A DNA stretch of 48,641 nt from Betaproteobacteria bacterium (GCA_005882215.1 VBCK01000152.1:1-48641), one strand, 5' to 3'; positions 35,473 to 45,251 are shown, counted from the first letter of the stretch. The notes: a model not told the origin generated them from the sequence alone. Translations and numbers: made by a program.

Positions 35473-35940
35473 TCACGACCCGTAGCGATACGGGGCACGC
35501 GCCGACGGCGGCAACTGGTTCCCTTTGGCGTACATACACTGTTCGTAGGCAATGTCGTACCGCCGCTGCACGCTGTAACTCGCTTCAGCGCCGCGGCCCG
35601 CTCCGACCGCGGTGCCCGCAATCAAGCCGAGGCCGGCGCCCGTCCCGACGCCGTTGCCCCCACCTATCATGGCGCCGGCTGCGGCACCGAGCACGGTTCC
35701 GACGACCGCGGAACCGGCGACGCTCTTCGCGGCAGCATCGTTCGGGTTGGCGCCGGCTGACTGCGCGCTGTAGGCGCGGCAGGCCTGGTCCTCGGCCGTG
35801 AAGACTTCGAGCGGCTTGCCTGCAGCGGGCAACACGGCAACCGAAGGACCGGTGGGCATTTGCGCACAAGCGCACAGAAGTACCAGCGGTGAGATGGCAG
35901 CGATGTGGCCCCACCGGTTGAAGCGTCGCACGATGTTCAT
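35473..35940 (-). CDS. Glycine-zipper lipoprotein
   Basis: 155 residues. Lipobox LCAC puts the lipidated Cys at about residue 25. A central region rich in Ala, Gly and Val (residues 75-118, with GSAVVGTVLGAAAGAMIGG and GTGAGLGLIAGTAVG) is a glycine-zipper pair of the type that inserts in the outer membrane. The C-terminal segment YDIAYEQCMYAKGNQLP is shared by a group of proteobacterial glycine-zipper lipoproteins. It probably sits in the outer-membrane inner leaflet and helps envelope stability; no enzyme role is visible. Confidence 0.85.
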   Translation of the reverse strand: MNIVRRFNRWGHIAAISPLVLLCACAQMPTGPSVAVLPAAGKPLEVFTAEDQACRAYSAQSAGANPNDAAAKSVAGSAVVGTVLGAAAGAMIGGGNGVGTGAGLGLIAGTAVGAGRGAEASYSVQRRYDIAYEQCMYAKGNQLPPSARAPYRYGS

Positions 35941-35994
35941 CTTGATTTTCCAGATGGTTTTTGGATTGCTTGAAGCTCTCGCCGGCCCGAGGGA

Positions 35995-36510
35995 CTATTG
36001 CGGCGGCGGCGCCAAATCCGCCGGCGGCACGGGCAGCGCCTTCCATCCGCCCGGGCAGGCCGGCACGTACGGGTAGTAGCCCTTCGCGGCCTCGCAGTAG
36101 TACCAGCTCCTCGGCACGGCGGCCGGCGCTGGCGCCGCAGCGGGGGCAGCGGCGACGGTGACCGGAGGCTCGTACGGATCCGGGTACGGATAGACCGGCG
36201 CCGGGTAGAAGTACCAGGCGTCACCCGCGATCCACCACCAGCCGAGCCGCCCGTCGTGAACCTCGTGTGTCCATCGCCCGCCGCGCCACCGGTCAAGGTC
36301 GTGCTCATGAAAGCGGGCGATGTCGCCGTCCCAGTGCCGGCCCTGATCATGGCGCCCCATATCGCCGTGCCCGTGCCCGCCCTCTTCGTGGCGCTCCGCC
36401 AGCGCGGGAAGCGACGGCAGTATTGCGACAAGCGCCAGCGCGAGCTCGGCGATCCGCGATCCGACGCCGCTGCGGGTCATGGGACGAACGATGCTCAGTG
36501 ACTTGTTCAT
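35995..36510 (-). CDS. Exported His- and Pro-rich protein
   Basis: 171 residues with a signal peptide cleaved near Ala-Leu-Ala-Glu (about residue 38). The mature N-terminus is rich in His, Asp and Gly (ERHEEGGHGHGDMGRHDQ), a possible metal-binding stretch, then a Trp-rich block GRLGWWWIAGDAWYFYPAP, a Pro/Ala linker and a Cys-containing end (SWYYCEAAKGYYPYVPACPGGW). Such proteins are common but uncharacterised in Burkholderiales envelopes. The gene lies 54 bases before the glycine-zipper lipoprotein on the same strand. Confidence 0.8.
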   Translation of the reverse strand: MNKSLSIVRPMTRSGVGSRIAELALALVAILPSLPALAERHEEGGHGHGDMGRHDQGRHWDGDIARFHEHDLDRWRGGRWTHEVHDGRLGWWWIAGDAWYFYPAPVYPYPDPYEPPVTVAAAPAAAPAPAAVPRSWYYCEAAKGYYPYVPACPGGWKALPVPPADLAPPPQ

Positions 36511-36550
36511 GATGCTTCTCCGCTGATTGAATACGAGATTTCGTCAAACC

Positions 36551-37981
36551 TCACGACTGCAGGCTCTGCGCCGATGTCCACCCGCCGCCAAGCGAGCGGA
36601 TCAATTGCACGCTGGCGCGCTGCTGGCGCGTATCGAGGTTGAGCGAGTCAAGCTGGGTCTGCAAGGTGATCGTTTGCGATGTGACCACTTCCAGATAACT
36701 CACCTCGCCCTCCCGGTAGCGGGTCATGGCGAAGTCCAGCGATCGCTCGGCCGCAGTCACCGCCGAGTGCTCCTCGATCGCCGCCTTGCGATAGTTGTTT
36801 ACCAGCGCCAGGCTGTCCTCCACCTGCTGGAACGCGGTCAGCACGACGCCGCGGTAAACGCTGCCGGCTTCGTCGAGTGCCGCTTCGGCCTGAGCGACCT
36901 GAGCCTTGCGCTTGCCGGCGTCGAACAGAGTGAACAGCAGCGACGGCCCGATCGACCAGAACATGTTCGGCGCGTTGATCCAGTTGCCGGCTGCGGCCGA
37001 TTGATATCCCACCGTTGCACTGAGCGTGACCGCAGGAAAGAACGCGGCCCGTGCGACCCCGACGCTGGCATTGCTCGCGACGATGCGCCGCTCGGCAGCG
37101 GCGATATCGGGCCGGCGCTGCACCAGGGTTGCCGGCACACCCACCGGCACCTGCGGCAGCTCGATCTGCGCGAGTTTCGGCGGGATCGAGAATTCGGAAG
37201 GCGATTCGCCGACCAGGGCGGCGATCGCGTGTTCGGCCACCGCGCGCAGGGCAAGCGTTTGCGCTGCCAGCGAGCGGGAAGTGCCGAGCTGGGTCTGCGC
37301 GCGCGCCACATCAAGGCCCGAGGCAATGCCGCCGTCGTGGCGCGTTTGCGTCAGCTCCAGTGCGCTTTCGTAGGCCTTCACCGTCTCATTCAGCGTCGCC
37401 ACCTGGCGATCCAGTCCGCGCAGCACGAGGTAGTCGTCGGCGAGCTGAGCCTGCAGGCTCAATCGGGCGGACTCCAGGTCGGCCGAGGACGCCTGCGCCT
37501 GGGCTCGGCCCGCATTCACCTCGTTTCGAATGCGGCCCCACAGATCGAACTCGTAATCGACCTCAACCCCGGCCGTGAACGAGTTGTAGTCGTTCGGTTG
37601 AGTCAGTCCGCGTAGCGGCCTCATGTTCGACTGCCGATCGCGCTGAGCGTTGGCGCCGAGGGCCAGCGACGGAAAAAGACCCGAGCGCAGCTGATCGCTG
37701 AACGCCTTCGCCTGGTGGTAGCGCGCCAGCGCCGCCGCGAGGTCGGGGCTGTGCTGCAGCAGGCGCGTTTGCAGCTCGTTCAGGTCCGCGTCGCCAAACA
37801 TCGTCCACCAGTTGCCACGCGGCAGACCGTCGGCCGGCTGTGCGGGCGTCCAGGGCGCCGCCTCCTTGTAAGCCGCGGCGATCGGAACGTCCGGCATCGT
37901 GAGCTTCGGCGCCGTCGAGCAACCGCTGAGCGTCATGGCTGCAGCAAGGGCAACTGCTGCCAGCCCTTGGGCCGGACTCAT
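36551..37981 (-). CDS. NodT/OprM-type outer-membrane efflux lipoprotein
   Basis: 476 residues with lipobox LSGCS (Cys21). The TolC-like channel is made of two repeated halves (about 60-270 and 270-460), with long coiled helices and the PNDYNSFTAGVEVDYEFDLWGRIRNEV and NMFWSIGPSLLFTLFDAGKRKAQV signatures. It forms the outer-membrane exit of the RND system encoded upstream; the start overlaps the adaptor stop as ATGA. It is the last gene of the efflux operon. Confidence 0.94.
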   Translation of the reverse strand: MSPAQGLAAVALAAAMTLSGCSTAPKLTMPDVPIAAAYKEAAPWTPAQPADGLPRGNWWTMFGDADLNELQTRLLQHSPDLAAALARYHQAKAFSDQLRSGLFPSLALGANAQRDRQSNMRPLRGLTQPNDYNSFTAGVEVDYEFDLWGRIRNEVNAGRAQAQASSADLESARLSLQAQLADDYLVLRGLDRQVATLNETVKAYESALELTQTRHDGGIASGLDVARAQTQLGTSRSLAAQTLALRAVAEHAIAALVGESPSEFSIPPKLAQIELPQVPVGVPATLVQRRPDIAAAERRIVASNASVGVARAAFFPAVTLSATVGYQSAAAGNWINAPNMFWSIGPSLLFTLFDAGKRKAQVAQAEAALDEAGSVYRGVVLTAFQQVEDSLALVNNYRKAAIEEHSAVTAAERSLDFAMTRYREGEVSYLEVVTSQTITLQTQLDSLNLDTRQQRASVQLIRSLGGGWTSAQSLQS

Positions 37982-39192
37982 TTGGCTCCTCCCTGCGCGG
38001 AAGGCCCGGATGGGGCAGCTGCGACCGTGCTGCCGTTCGTGGTACCGGTGGCGATCCGGACCTGATCCCCCTTGCCGATCCCGTCCGGTGGGCTGTTGAC
38101 GATGCGGTCGTTGGCCGCCAGTCCCGAGGAGATCTGAACGACATCGCCTAGATCGCGAGCGATGCTGACCGGCTTGAAGTCGATCCGGTTTTCCGGCCCG
38201 ATCGTTGCCACCCGCACGCCGTTGTGGTCGAAAATCAGGGCGCTGGCGGGCACGCTCAAGTCGGCCGAGGCCAGCGGCAGGTCGAAATGCACATTGGCGA
38301 ACGCGCCGGGCAGCAGCAGCTCTGCCTGGTTATCCACCCCGAGTTGCACCAGCGTGGAGCCTGACGCGGGATCGACCGACTGGGACGAAGTTTCCACGGT
38401 GGCAGTAAACGTCTGGCCCGGGCGTTCAGGGACGGTCACCTGCGCCTTCGTGCCGGGCCTGACCTGGGCCACGTAGTTTTGCGGGACATTCACGTACAGG
38501 CGCAGCTTGTGGATATCGGAAACGACGAACAGCTCGAGTCCCTTGCCACTGCCCGCGTTGATGAGTGCGCCCACGTCCGTGTCCCGTGCCGTGACGATGC
38601 CGTCGAACGGAGCCACCATTCGCTTGAAGCCCTCCAGGACCTGGAGGCGCTCGACGTTCGCGCTGGCCGCCTTGACGATCGCCTCCTTGGCGGCGAAGTC
38701 ACCCACCTTCATGTCGACTTCCTGAACGGAGACCGAGTCGGTCTTGAGCAGCCGTTGCCAGCGCTCGGCGGTCGTTTTCGCGAGCGCCTCGTTGGCCTGC
38801 GCGGTCATCCGATCCGCCTTGGCCTGCGACAGCTGCTGGTCCAGATCCGGCGCCTCGATTTCGCCGAGCACCTGTCCGGCCCGGACCGGACTGCCGATGT
38901 CGACCTTCCAACTTTTCAGATAGCCGCTGACGCGCGCATAGATCGGCGCGCGCGAGTAGGCCTCGAGCCGGCCGGGCAATTCCAGCGCGTAAGAGCTGTC
39001 GCCGGGCTTCGGCTGGGTGACGGTGACGACGGGCTCGGCGTTCGCGTCGGTCCACTGGCGCAGTTGCTTGCTGTTCGCAGCGCGCGCAGCGATGCCGCCT
39101 CCCACCACCAACAGGGCGATGGCGCCAGCCACCAGGGCGGCGATGCGCAGGCCGCGGCCGGATACGGCGCGAACTGAAGGTTCAGGCGACAT
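37978..39192 (-). CDS. RND efflux periplasmic adaptor (membrane fusion protein)
   Basis: 404 residues from the ATG at 39192, overlapping the permease by 11 bases; the longer frame upstream lies inside the permease gene. One membrane anchor (about 17-37), then the lipoyl halves (RAPIYARVSGYLKSWKVDIGSPVRAGQVLGEIEAPD and GFKRMVAPFDGIVTARDTDVGALI) around a helical hairpin (about 100-165), and a beta-barrel domain with VNVPQNYVAQVRPG. It links the inner-membrane pump to the outer-membrane channel. Substrates are not evident. Confidence 0.94.
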   Translation of the reverse strand: MSPEPSVRAVSGRGLRIAALVAGAIALLVVGGGIAARAANSKQLRQWTDANAEPVVTVTQPKPGDSSYALELPGRLEAYSRAPIYARVSGYLKSWKVDIGSPVRAGQVLGEIEAPDLDQQLSQAKADRMTAQANEALAKTTAERWQRLLKTDSVSVQEVDMKVGDFAAKEAIVKAASANVERLQVLEGFKRMVAPFDGIVTARDTDVGALINAGSGKGLELFVVSDIHKLRLYVNVPQNYVAQVRPGTKAQVTVPERPGQTFTATVETSSQSVDPASGSTLVQLGVDNQAELLLPGAFANVHFDLPLASADLSVPASALIFDHNGVRVATIGPENRIDFKPVSIARDLGDVVQISSGLAANDRIVNSPPDGIGKGDQVRIATGTTNGSTVAAAPSGPSAQGGAK

Positions 39193-42100
39193 TGGGTTCT
39201 CCGATGGCAACAGAGGGTGCCGTGGCAGTGCGTTTGTAATTGCGGTGCGCGATGCTGAAGACGACTGGAACAAAAATCAGGGTCGCCACGGTCGCGAGAG
39301 TCAGGCCGCCGATGACCGCGCGACCCAGCGGCGCGTTCTGCTCGCCGCCCTGGCCCAGGCCCAGCGCCATTGGCGCCATGCCGATGATCATCGCGAGCGC
39401 GGTCATCAGCACCGGACGGAAGCGTACAAAGCCGGCCTCGAGCGCAGCGGCGACCGGATCGCCGAGCTCCTCGAGGCGCTCGCGCGCAAAGCTGATCACG
39501 AGCACGCTGTTGGCGGTTGCAACGCCCATGCACATGATCGCTCCGGTCAGGGCCGGCACCGACAGCGGGGTCGCACTGGCGAACAACATCCACACGATGC
39601 CCGCCAGGGCCGCCGGCAGCGCGGAGACGATCACGAACGGATCGCTCCACGATTGGAAATTGACCACGATCAGCAGATAAATCAGCGCGATCGCACCGAG
39701 CAGACCAAACAATAGTCCGGCGAAGGCACTGTTCATCGTCTGCACCTGGCCGAGCAGCGCGACCGTGCTTCCCTTCGGCACATCCTTCGCCGTTTCCTTC
39801 ACGATGCTGTTGACGTCCGCCGCCACCGCGCCGAGGTCGCGACCCTGCGTCGTCGCGTAGATCTGAACCATCGGCTGAATGTTGTACTGCGAGACGACCG
39901 CGTTCGAGCTCGTGCGGCTGATGTTCGCCACGCCTCCCAGCACTTGCGGCACCGACGAGGTGGGTGTGGTCCCGGTCGCGGAGACCGGCAGGTTCTGCAG
40001 TTCACCGAGCGAATCGACCTGGTACTGCGGAGTCTGCATCACGATCGAGTACTGCACGCCGTTGACCGGGTCGAGCCAGAATGTGGGTGCAACCTGGCTG
40101 CTGCCGGCGAGCATCACCAGCAGGCTGTTCGTGACGTCGCGCTCGGTCAAGCCGACGTACTGCGCGCGCGCCCGATCCACGTCGACGTTGAAGCCGGGGT
40201 TGGCCTGAGACTCCTGGATACGCGCATCGACGATGCCGGGCACGAGGCGGACACGGCGCAACAGCTCGTCCGCGTATTTGAAATCCGCAGGCAAATCGGG
40301 TCCGCGCACCTGCAGATCGATCGGGGCAGGGGCGCCGAAGTTCAGAATCTGGCTGACGATGTCGGCGGGCAGGAAGGAGAAGGTGACTCCCGGGAAGCGC
40401 AGGGGCAGCTCCTCCCGCAGCCTGCGCACGTATTCGGCAGTCGGACGGTGACCTGGCTTCAGCGAGATCTGGATATCGCCGTCCTGCGAGCCCATGGTGC
40501 CGGTGTTGTTGTAGGTCAGATTGATACCGCTGACGGGCATGCCGACGTTGTCGACCAGCGTGCCCAACTCGGCCGCAGGAATGACTCCACGGATGGCGTT
40601 CTGGATCCTGCCGAACACGTTGGCACTGTCCTCGACGCGCGTTCCGACCTGCAGGCGAGCGTGCATCAGGACCTGCCCCGAATCGACTGCGGGGAAGAAA
40701 TTTCGGCCCAGCATCGGCACGAGCAGGAACGAAGCCAGCACGAAACCGAGAAACCCGGTCACGAACGCGCGGCGGTGATTGAGCGCGAGTTGCAGCACGC
40801 CGCGATACTGGGCGCGCAGCCGCTCGAAGCGCTCCTCGAAAGCGCGCTGAAAGTGCGCCAGTGGGTTGCGGGATCGCCGCACCCCGTGTTCGCCGTCGGT
40901 GTCCGTCGGCGATGCCTGCCGGCGCAGAAGGTAGTTGGCCATCGTTGGCACCAACGTGCGCGACAGGATGAACGAGCTGACCATGGCAAAGATCACCGCC
41001 TCTGCCATCGGGACGAACAGGTAGCGTGCGATGCCCTGCAGGAAGAACATCGGTACGAACGCGATGCAGATGCACAGCAGCGATACGAAAGCCGGCGTCA
41101 CGATCTGCTTGGCACCGTCGAGGATGGCCGGCTCGACGTCCTTGCCGTGCTCCAGGTGCCAGTTGATGTTTTCGATCGTCACGGTTGCATCGTCGACCAG
41201 GATGCCGACGGCCAGCGCGAGGCCGCCGAGCGTCATGATGTTCAGCGTCTCCCCGAGCAACGACAGCGCCGTAACCGAGCCCAGGATCGAAAGCGGAATC
41301 GAGGTGGCGATGATCACGGTCGAACGCCAGCTGCCCAGGAACAGCAGGATCATCAGACTGGTCAGCGAAGCGGCGATCACGCCTTCGTGCACGACACTGC
41401 TGATCGCTCCGGTCACGAAGACCGACTGGTCGCCGATCGGTGCGGCCACCAGTGCGTCAGGCAATGTCGCCTTGATCTGCGCCATCTTCGCCTTGATGCC
41501 CTGAATGATCGCGAGCGTGGAGGCGGCGCCGCTCTTTTCCACGGTCAGCAGAACCGAGCGTGCGCCGTCAACGTGCACGATATTGGTCTGAGGCGGGTAG
41601 CCATCGCGCACGTGCGCCACGTCGTGCAAATAGATCGTCGCGCCGTTGACGGTCTTGACCGGCAGGTCGGCCAGTCCGCTGATCTGGGTGGGCGAGTTGT
41701 TCAGCTGCATCGTGTATTCGAACTTGCCGATCTTTTGCGTGCCCGCCGGCAAGATCAGATTCTGGGTCGCCAGCGCGAGCGCCACGTCCTGCCCCGACAG
41801 GCCGCGCGCCTGCAGGGCGGCGGGGTCCAGATCGATCTGAACTTCGCGCGTCTTGCCGCCGAAGGGCAGCGGCAACGAGGCGCCGGGAACCGTGACCAGC
41901 TGGGTGCGGATCATGTTGGTGCCCAGATCCGAGAGCGTCTGCTCCGACATTCCCTTTCCCGAAAGGGCGAGCTGGATGATCGGGACCGTCGAGGCGCTGT
42001 AGTTCAGGACCAGGGGCGGCGTAATGCCCGGCGGCATCAGCTTGAGCTGAGTCTGGGATACGGAGGTGACCTGCGCGTTGGCCGTGCGGATGTCGGCGGT

Positions 42101-42397
42101 CGGTTGGAAGTAGATCTTGACGACTCCAAAGCCCGCATACGAGACACCCTCGATGTGCTCGATGTCGTTCACGGTCGTGGTCAGTGAACGCTCGAACGGG
42201 GTCATGATGCGGCCGGCCATCTCGTCCGGAGGCAGCCCGGTGAACTGCCACACGACGCTGATCACCGGGATCTGGATGTCCGGAAAAATGTCGGTGGGCG
42301 TGCGCAACGCAGACAGCGAGCCGGCGATGAGAATCAGCAGCGCCAGCACCACGAAGGTGTAGGGGCGGCGCAGGGCGATTTTGACAAGGGCTAACAT
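39182..42397 (-). CDS. RND inner-membrane efflux pump (HAE1/AcrB-like)
   Basis: 1071 residues, twelve helices with two large periplasmic loops. The proton-relay motif LAVGILVDDATVTIEN carries the paired aspartates of helix 4, and the N-terminus (RRPYTFVVLALLILIAGSL, TPTDIFPDI) is typical. Unlike most RND operons the permease gene comes first, followed by adaptor and outer-membrane protein. No regulator gene is adjacent. A 27-codon lipoprotein-like frame ends 12 bases before its ATG. The substrate is unknown; drugs, solvents or aromatic compounds are possible. Confidence 0.94.
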   Translation of the reverse strand: MLALVKIALRRPYTFVVLALLILIAGSLSALRTPTDIFPDIQIPVISVVWQFTGLPPDEMAGRIMTPFERSLTTTVNDIEHIEGVSYAGFGVVKIYFQPTADIRTANAQVTSVSQTQLKLMPPGITPPLVLNYSASTVPIIQLALSGKGMSEQTLSDLGTNMIRTQLVTVPGASLPLPFGGKTREVQIDLDPAALQARGLSGQDVALALATQNLILPAGTQKIGKFEYTMQLNNSPTQISGLADLPVKTVNGATIYLHDVAHVRDGYPPQTNIVHVDGARSVLLTVEKSGAASTLAIIQGIKAKMAQIKATLPDALVAAPIGDQSVFVTGAISSVVHEGVIAASLTSLMILLFLGSWRSTVIIATSIPLSILGSVTALSLLGETLNIMTLGGLALAVGILVDDATVTIENINWHLEHGKDVEPAILDGAKQIVTPAFVSLLCICIAFVPMFFLQGIARYLFVPMAEAVIFAMVSSFILSRTLVPTMANYLLRRQASPTDTDGEHGVRRSRNPLAHFQRAFEERFERLRAQYRGVLQLALNHRRAFVTGFLGFVLASFLLVPMLGRNFFPAVDSGQVLMHARLQVGTRVEDSANVFGRIQNAIRGVIPAAELGTLVDNVGMPVSGINLTYNNTGTMGSQDGDIQISLKPGHRPTAEYVRRLREELPLRFPGVTFSFLPADIVSQILNFGAPAPIDLQVRGPDLPADFKYADELLRRVRLVPGIVDARIQESQANPGFNVDVDRARAQYVGLTERDVTNSLLVMLAGSSQVAPTFWLDPVNGVQYSIVMQTPQYQVDSLGELQNLPVSATGTTPTSSVPQVLGGVANISRTSSNAVVSQYNIQPMVQIYATTQGRDLGAVAADVNSIVKETAKDVPKGSTVALLGQVQTMNSAFAGLLFGLLGAIALIYLLIVVNFQSWSDPFVIVSALPAALAGIVWMLFASATPLSVPALTGAIMCMGVATANSVLVISFARERLEELGDPVAAALEAGFVRFRPVLMTALAMIIGMAPMALGLGQGGEQNAPLGRAVIGGLTLATVATLIFVPVVFSIAHRNYKRTATAPSVAIGEPNVA

Positions 42398-42409
42398 GGC
42401 GTCAGATCT

Positions 42410-42493
42410 TTATCCGTCTGTTCCGACGCTTGTACAGCCTACGGCGAGCATCGCCAGCAACGGCAAGCCCAGTTTCACGATCGAACGCCCCAT
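42410..42493 (-). CDS. 27-residue mini-lipoprotein ahead of the RND operon
   Basis: ATG at 42493 behind CCAGGAGAAGG, TAA at 42410, ending 12 bases before the RND pump ATG. The peptide has a complete lipoprotein signal (KLGLPLLAMLAVGC, Cys20) and only seven residues after it (TSVGTDG). The leader and signal codons resemble the 66-residue lipoprotein gene at 32324-32524 closely, including a 17-base identical stretch. It could be a leader peptide coupling translation of the pump, a tiny lipoprotein, or the stump of a duplicated gene cut off by the efflux operon. Confidence 0.55.
   Translation of the reverse strand: MGRSIVKLGLPLLAMLAVGCTSVGTDG
42441..42477 (-). repeat. Lipoprotein-leader repeat, copy B
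   Basis: Second copy of the sequence at 32481-32508, with nine extra bases (TCGCCAGCA type insertion) between the two shared blocks. The remaining gap to the kinase gene (42494-42696) shows no gene or clear promoter. Confidence 0.6.
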
Positions 42494-42696
42494 GGCCCTT
42501 CTCCTGGTTGGATCCGGCGAATTCAAGTGTCGCCGGTGTCAGGAGCAATCGTGCCCGGCTACCGTCTTGCGCTAATTTCGCCGCACCCGGTCAGGCATTT
42601 CAGGCGTAATACGTTCGGTCATGGGATGTCTTATCGGCGCGTTATCCCGCACAGCGATGGCGCTGCCCGGCCGCCGAGAGATGTCGCGTTCGCCGA

Positions 42697-45234
42697 CTAG
42701 GCCGGGCTCAGGCGCGGACGCAAGACACGTCCGAGGCACTCGGCAATGTCCTTGCGCTGCAGCGGCTTGCGCAGCACTTCCCGGACCCCGACCGCGCGCG
42801 CACGCTCGAGCAATCGAGCGCCGCTGTAGCCGCTCATCAGCACGATGCCGATGTCAGGCCGCAACCGTCGGATCTCCCGGGCGAGCTCGGTGCCGATGAG
42901 CTCCGGCATCGTTTCATCGGTCAGAACGGCGTCGAAGCGCTGCGGCGCTTCACGAAATGCGTGCAGTGCCTGCGCGCTGGAGCTGAACCCGACCGGCTCA
43001 TAACCGAGCTCGGCCAGCGTTTCCTCGACCAGCGCAACCAGCGGTCTCTCATCGTCGACGATCATGACCGTTTGCCCATCGCCGCGCGGCAGCTCTGCCG
43101 CGACTGCAGCCGAAGGGACCGGCGCCTCGCCGGCAATCGGCAACCAGATCGTGAACGTGGTACCGCCGCCGACGCTGGTGCGAACGTCGATCGCGCCGCC
43201 CAGATCCGCCACGATTCCGTGCACCAAGGACAGGCCCAGGCCGGTTCCCTCGCCGACGCCTTTGGTGGTGAAAAACGGGTCGAACATCCGTTCGAGCACC
43301 TGCGGGGGAATTCCACTGCCGGTGTCGCTCACGCTCAGTCGCACGTAATCGCCCGGCGCCAGGTTGCCGTGCGACAGTTGGCGCGCTTGTGCCAGCTGGG
43401 TGCGTTCCAGAGCCACCTCGAGCACGCCGCCATGTTCCATCGCCTGCAGCGCATTGGTGCAAAGATTCATCGCAACCTGATGCAGCTGGGTCCCGTCGCC
43501 CACGATCGCTGCATCGCCGGCCTCAAGACGGCTCTTCAGCTGTACGCCGGGCGCAAGCGAAGCGGCGAGCAGCTCCAGGGTTTCCTGGATCACCGCCTGC
43601 ACGTTGATCGGGCCGCGCTCGCCCACGCCGCTGCGGCTGAATGCGAGGATGCGTTCGACCAGCGCCTTGGCCCGGCCGCCGGCGTGCATCACGTTGTCCA
43701 GATAGCGGCGCACGACGCCGCCATCGGGCGCGGCCTTTTGCGCGAGCTCTCCGTATCCGAGGATCGCGCCCAGGATATTGTTGAAATCGTGCGCGATCCC
43801 GCCGGCCAGCGTTCCCATCGCTTCCATTTTCTGCGATTGGCGAAGCTGGACTTCGAGCCGCTCCTTCTCGGCCTCCGCGTTCTTGCGCGCCGTGACGTCG
43901 ATCGCCGACCCGACGAAGCGAAGCACCTTGCCTTGCCCATCACAAAAGCAACGTCCGCGCGCATGCAGCCAGTGCCATTGGCCGTCGGGATGACGAACGC
44001 GGTATTCCGCCTCGTAATGATCGGATCTTCCCTCGAAATGATCGAGCACCGCCGCCTGCATCCGCGCGGCGTCATCGGGATGGATATCCAGGGCCGCGAT
44101 CCATGCTTCGCGGCTTGTAACCGGAGCATCCGCGCTGTGGCCATGCAGCAGCTTCATTTGCGGCGACAGGAACGAGCGCCCCTGTTCCAAATCCCAGTCG
44201 AAGTGGCCTTCGTTCGCGCCTTCCATGGCGAGCGCATACCGCTCCTCGCTCTGGCGCAGGGCCCGTTCGCCAAGTTCGATGCGGCGGAGCTGGTACACCA
44301 CCGCGCCGATCGCCAAACCGCACAGCAGCACGAAAACCAGGGTGCGGGCCGTAACGCGGTAGTAATCGGCGCGCCAGCCCTCGAACGCGACGCTTTTCTC
44401 CCGCGTTACCGCTACCACCAGTGGGAATGACGCAAGGTGCGCCAGGCCTACAAACCGCGGCTTCTGATCGACGGAGTTCGTCACGAGGCCGGCAGGAGCG
44501 GAAGCCGCCGACACGAGGTCCGGGAATTTGCCACCGATGGCCTGCGCCGCCGGCGGCGGAGGCTGGCGCACCACCAGCGTGCCGTCGTCGCGCAGCAGGT
44601 TGATCGCGCTGCCCTTGCCGAGTTCGATCGCCTGGTACACCCGCTGGAACTGATTCAGATCGACGACCGCTTGCACGATGCCGTCGAAACCTCCCTCGCG
44701 CTTATTAAGGCGTCGCGACATCACGACGGCAGGGCGATGCTCGATTTGAGTGATCAAAGGATCGCTCAGAACGACGCCCAGGCTCGGATCATCCCGGTGA
44801 GCGATGAAATACGCCCGGTCGGAAAGGAGGGAATCATCGGCTGGCAGCTGTCGCGATCGAAAGCGCGGCATGCCGTGCTCGTCGATGATCCTGAGCTCGC
44901 GCACCTGCGGCAAGCCGGACGCTCGAGCCGCCAGCTTGTCATCCGCGGCCCGCCCGGGCGTGGGGCGCTCGCTTTCGTACCAGGTCACGGTGTTCCGCAG
45001 CAGCAGGTCGGGGGTCTGCAGGGTGTCCTCGGCCTGCTCCGCCAGCAATTTCGCCAGATTGCCCAACTCGCGGTTGGTGGCGGTGATGACGTGCCGGTAC
45101 GAACGCCAGGAATCGTAGCCGGACGAGCCCACGAACCCGACGATGACCAGCAGGCCGACGATGACGATCCAGAACCGCAGGCGCGCCGCGCGCGTTGCGT
45201 CCGCGAGCAGCGAGCGAGGGCGGGCCTGCGACAT
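42697..45234 (-). CDS. Hybrid sensor kinase: Cache-PAS-HisKA-HATPase-receiver
   Basis: 845 residues. Membrane helices near 20-40 and 305-325 enclose a periplasmic Cache-type sensor of about 265 residues. A PAS domain (about 335-460) leads to the kinase core with phospho-acceptor His482 in GGIAHDFNNILGAI and ATP motifs SDTGSGIPP, DPFFTTKGVGEGTGLGLS. The C-terminal receiver (about 725-840) has Asp773 (TDETMP) and KPLQRK. Hybrid kinases of this HisKA type pass phosphate internally and onward. The single-domain receiver gene ends 17 bases upstream on the same strand, so it is a likely partner. Confidence 0.93.
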   Translation of the reverse strand: MSQARPRSLLADATRAARLRFWIVIVGLLVIVGFVGSSGYDSWRSYRHVITATNRELGNLAKLLAEQAEDTLQTPDLLLRNTVTWYESERPTPGRAADDKLAARASGLPQVRELRIIDEHGMPRFRSRQLPADDSLLSDRAYFIAHRDDPSLGVVLSDPLITQIEHRPAVVMSRRLNKREGGFDGIVQAVVDLNQFQRVYQAIELGKGSAINLLRDDGTLVVRQPPPPAAQAIGGKFPDLVSAASAPAGLVTNSVDQKPRFVGLAHLASFPLVVAVTREKSVAFEGWRADYYRVTARTLVFVLLCGLAIGAVVYQLRRIELGERALRQSEERYALAMEGANEGHFDWDLEQGRSFLSPQMKLLHGHSADAPVTSREAWIAALDIHPDDAARMQAAVLDHFEGRSDHYEAEYRVRHPDGQWHWLHARGRCFCDGQGKVLRFVGSAIDVTARKNAEAEKERLEVQLRQSQKMEAMGTLAGGIAHDFNNILGAILGYGELAQKAAPDGGVVRRYLDNVMHAGGRAKALVERILAFSRSGVGERGPINVQAVIQETLELLAASLAPGVQLKSRLEAGDAAIVGDGTQLHQVAMNLCTNALQAMEHGGVLEVALERTQLAQARQLSHGNLAPGDYVRLSVSDTGSGIPPQVLERMFDPFFTTKGVGEGTGLGLSLVHGIVADLGGAIDVRTSVGGGTTFTIWLPIAGEAPVPSAAVAAELPRGDGQTVMIVDDERPLVALVEETLAELGYEPVGFSSSAQALHAFREAPQRFDAVLTDETMPELIGTELAREIRRLRPDIGIVLMSGYSGARLLERARAVGVREVLRKPLQRKDIAECLGRVLRPRLSPA

Positions 45235-45251
45235 CGGCGGGCCGCGGGCTG

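Noticed and set aside
39944..42187. Long plus-strand open frame opposite the RND pump
   Set aside because: Low-complexity Arg/Asp/Gln/His-rich translation and no start signal; antisense of a clear pump gene.
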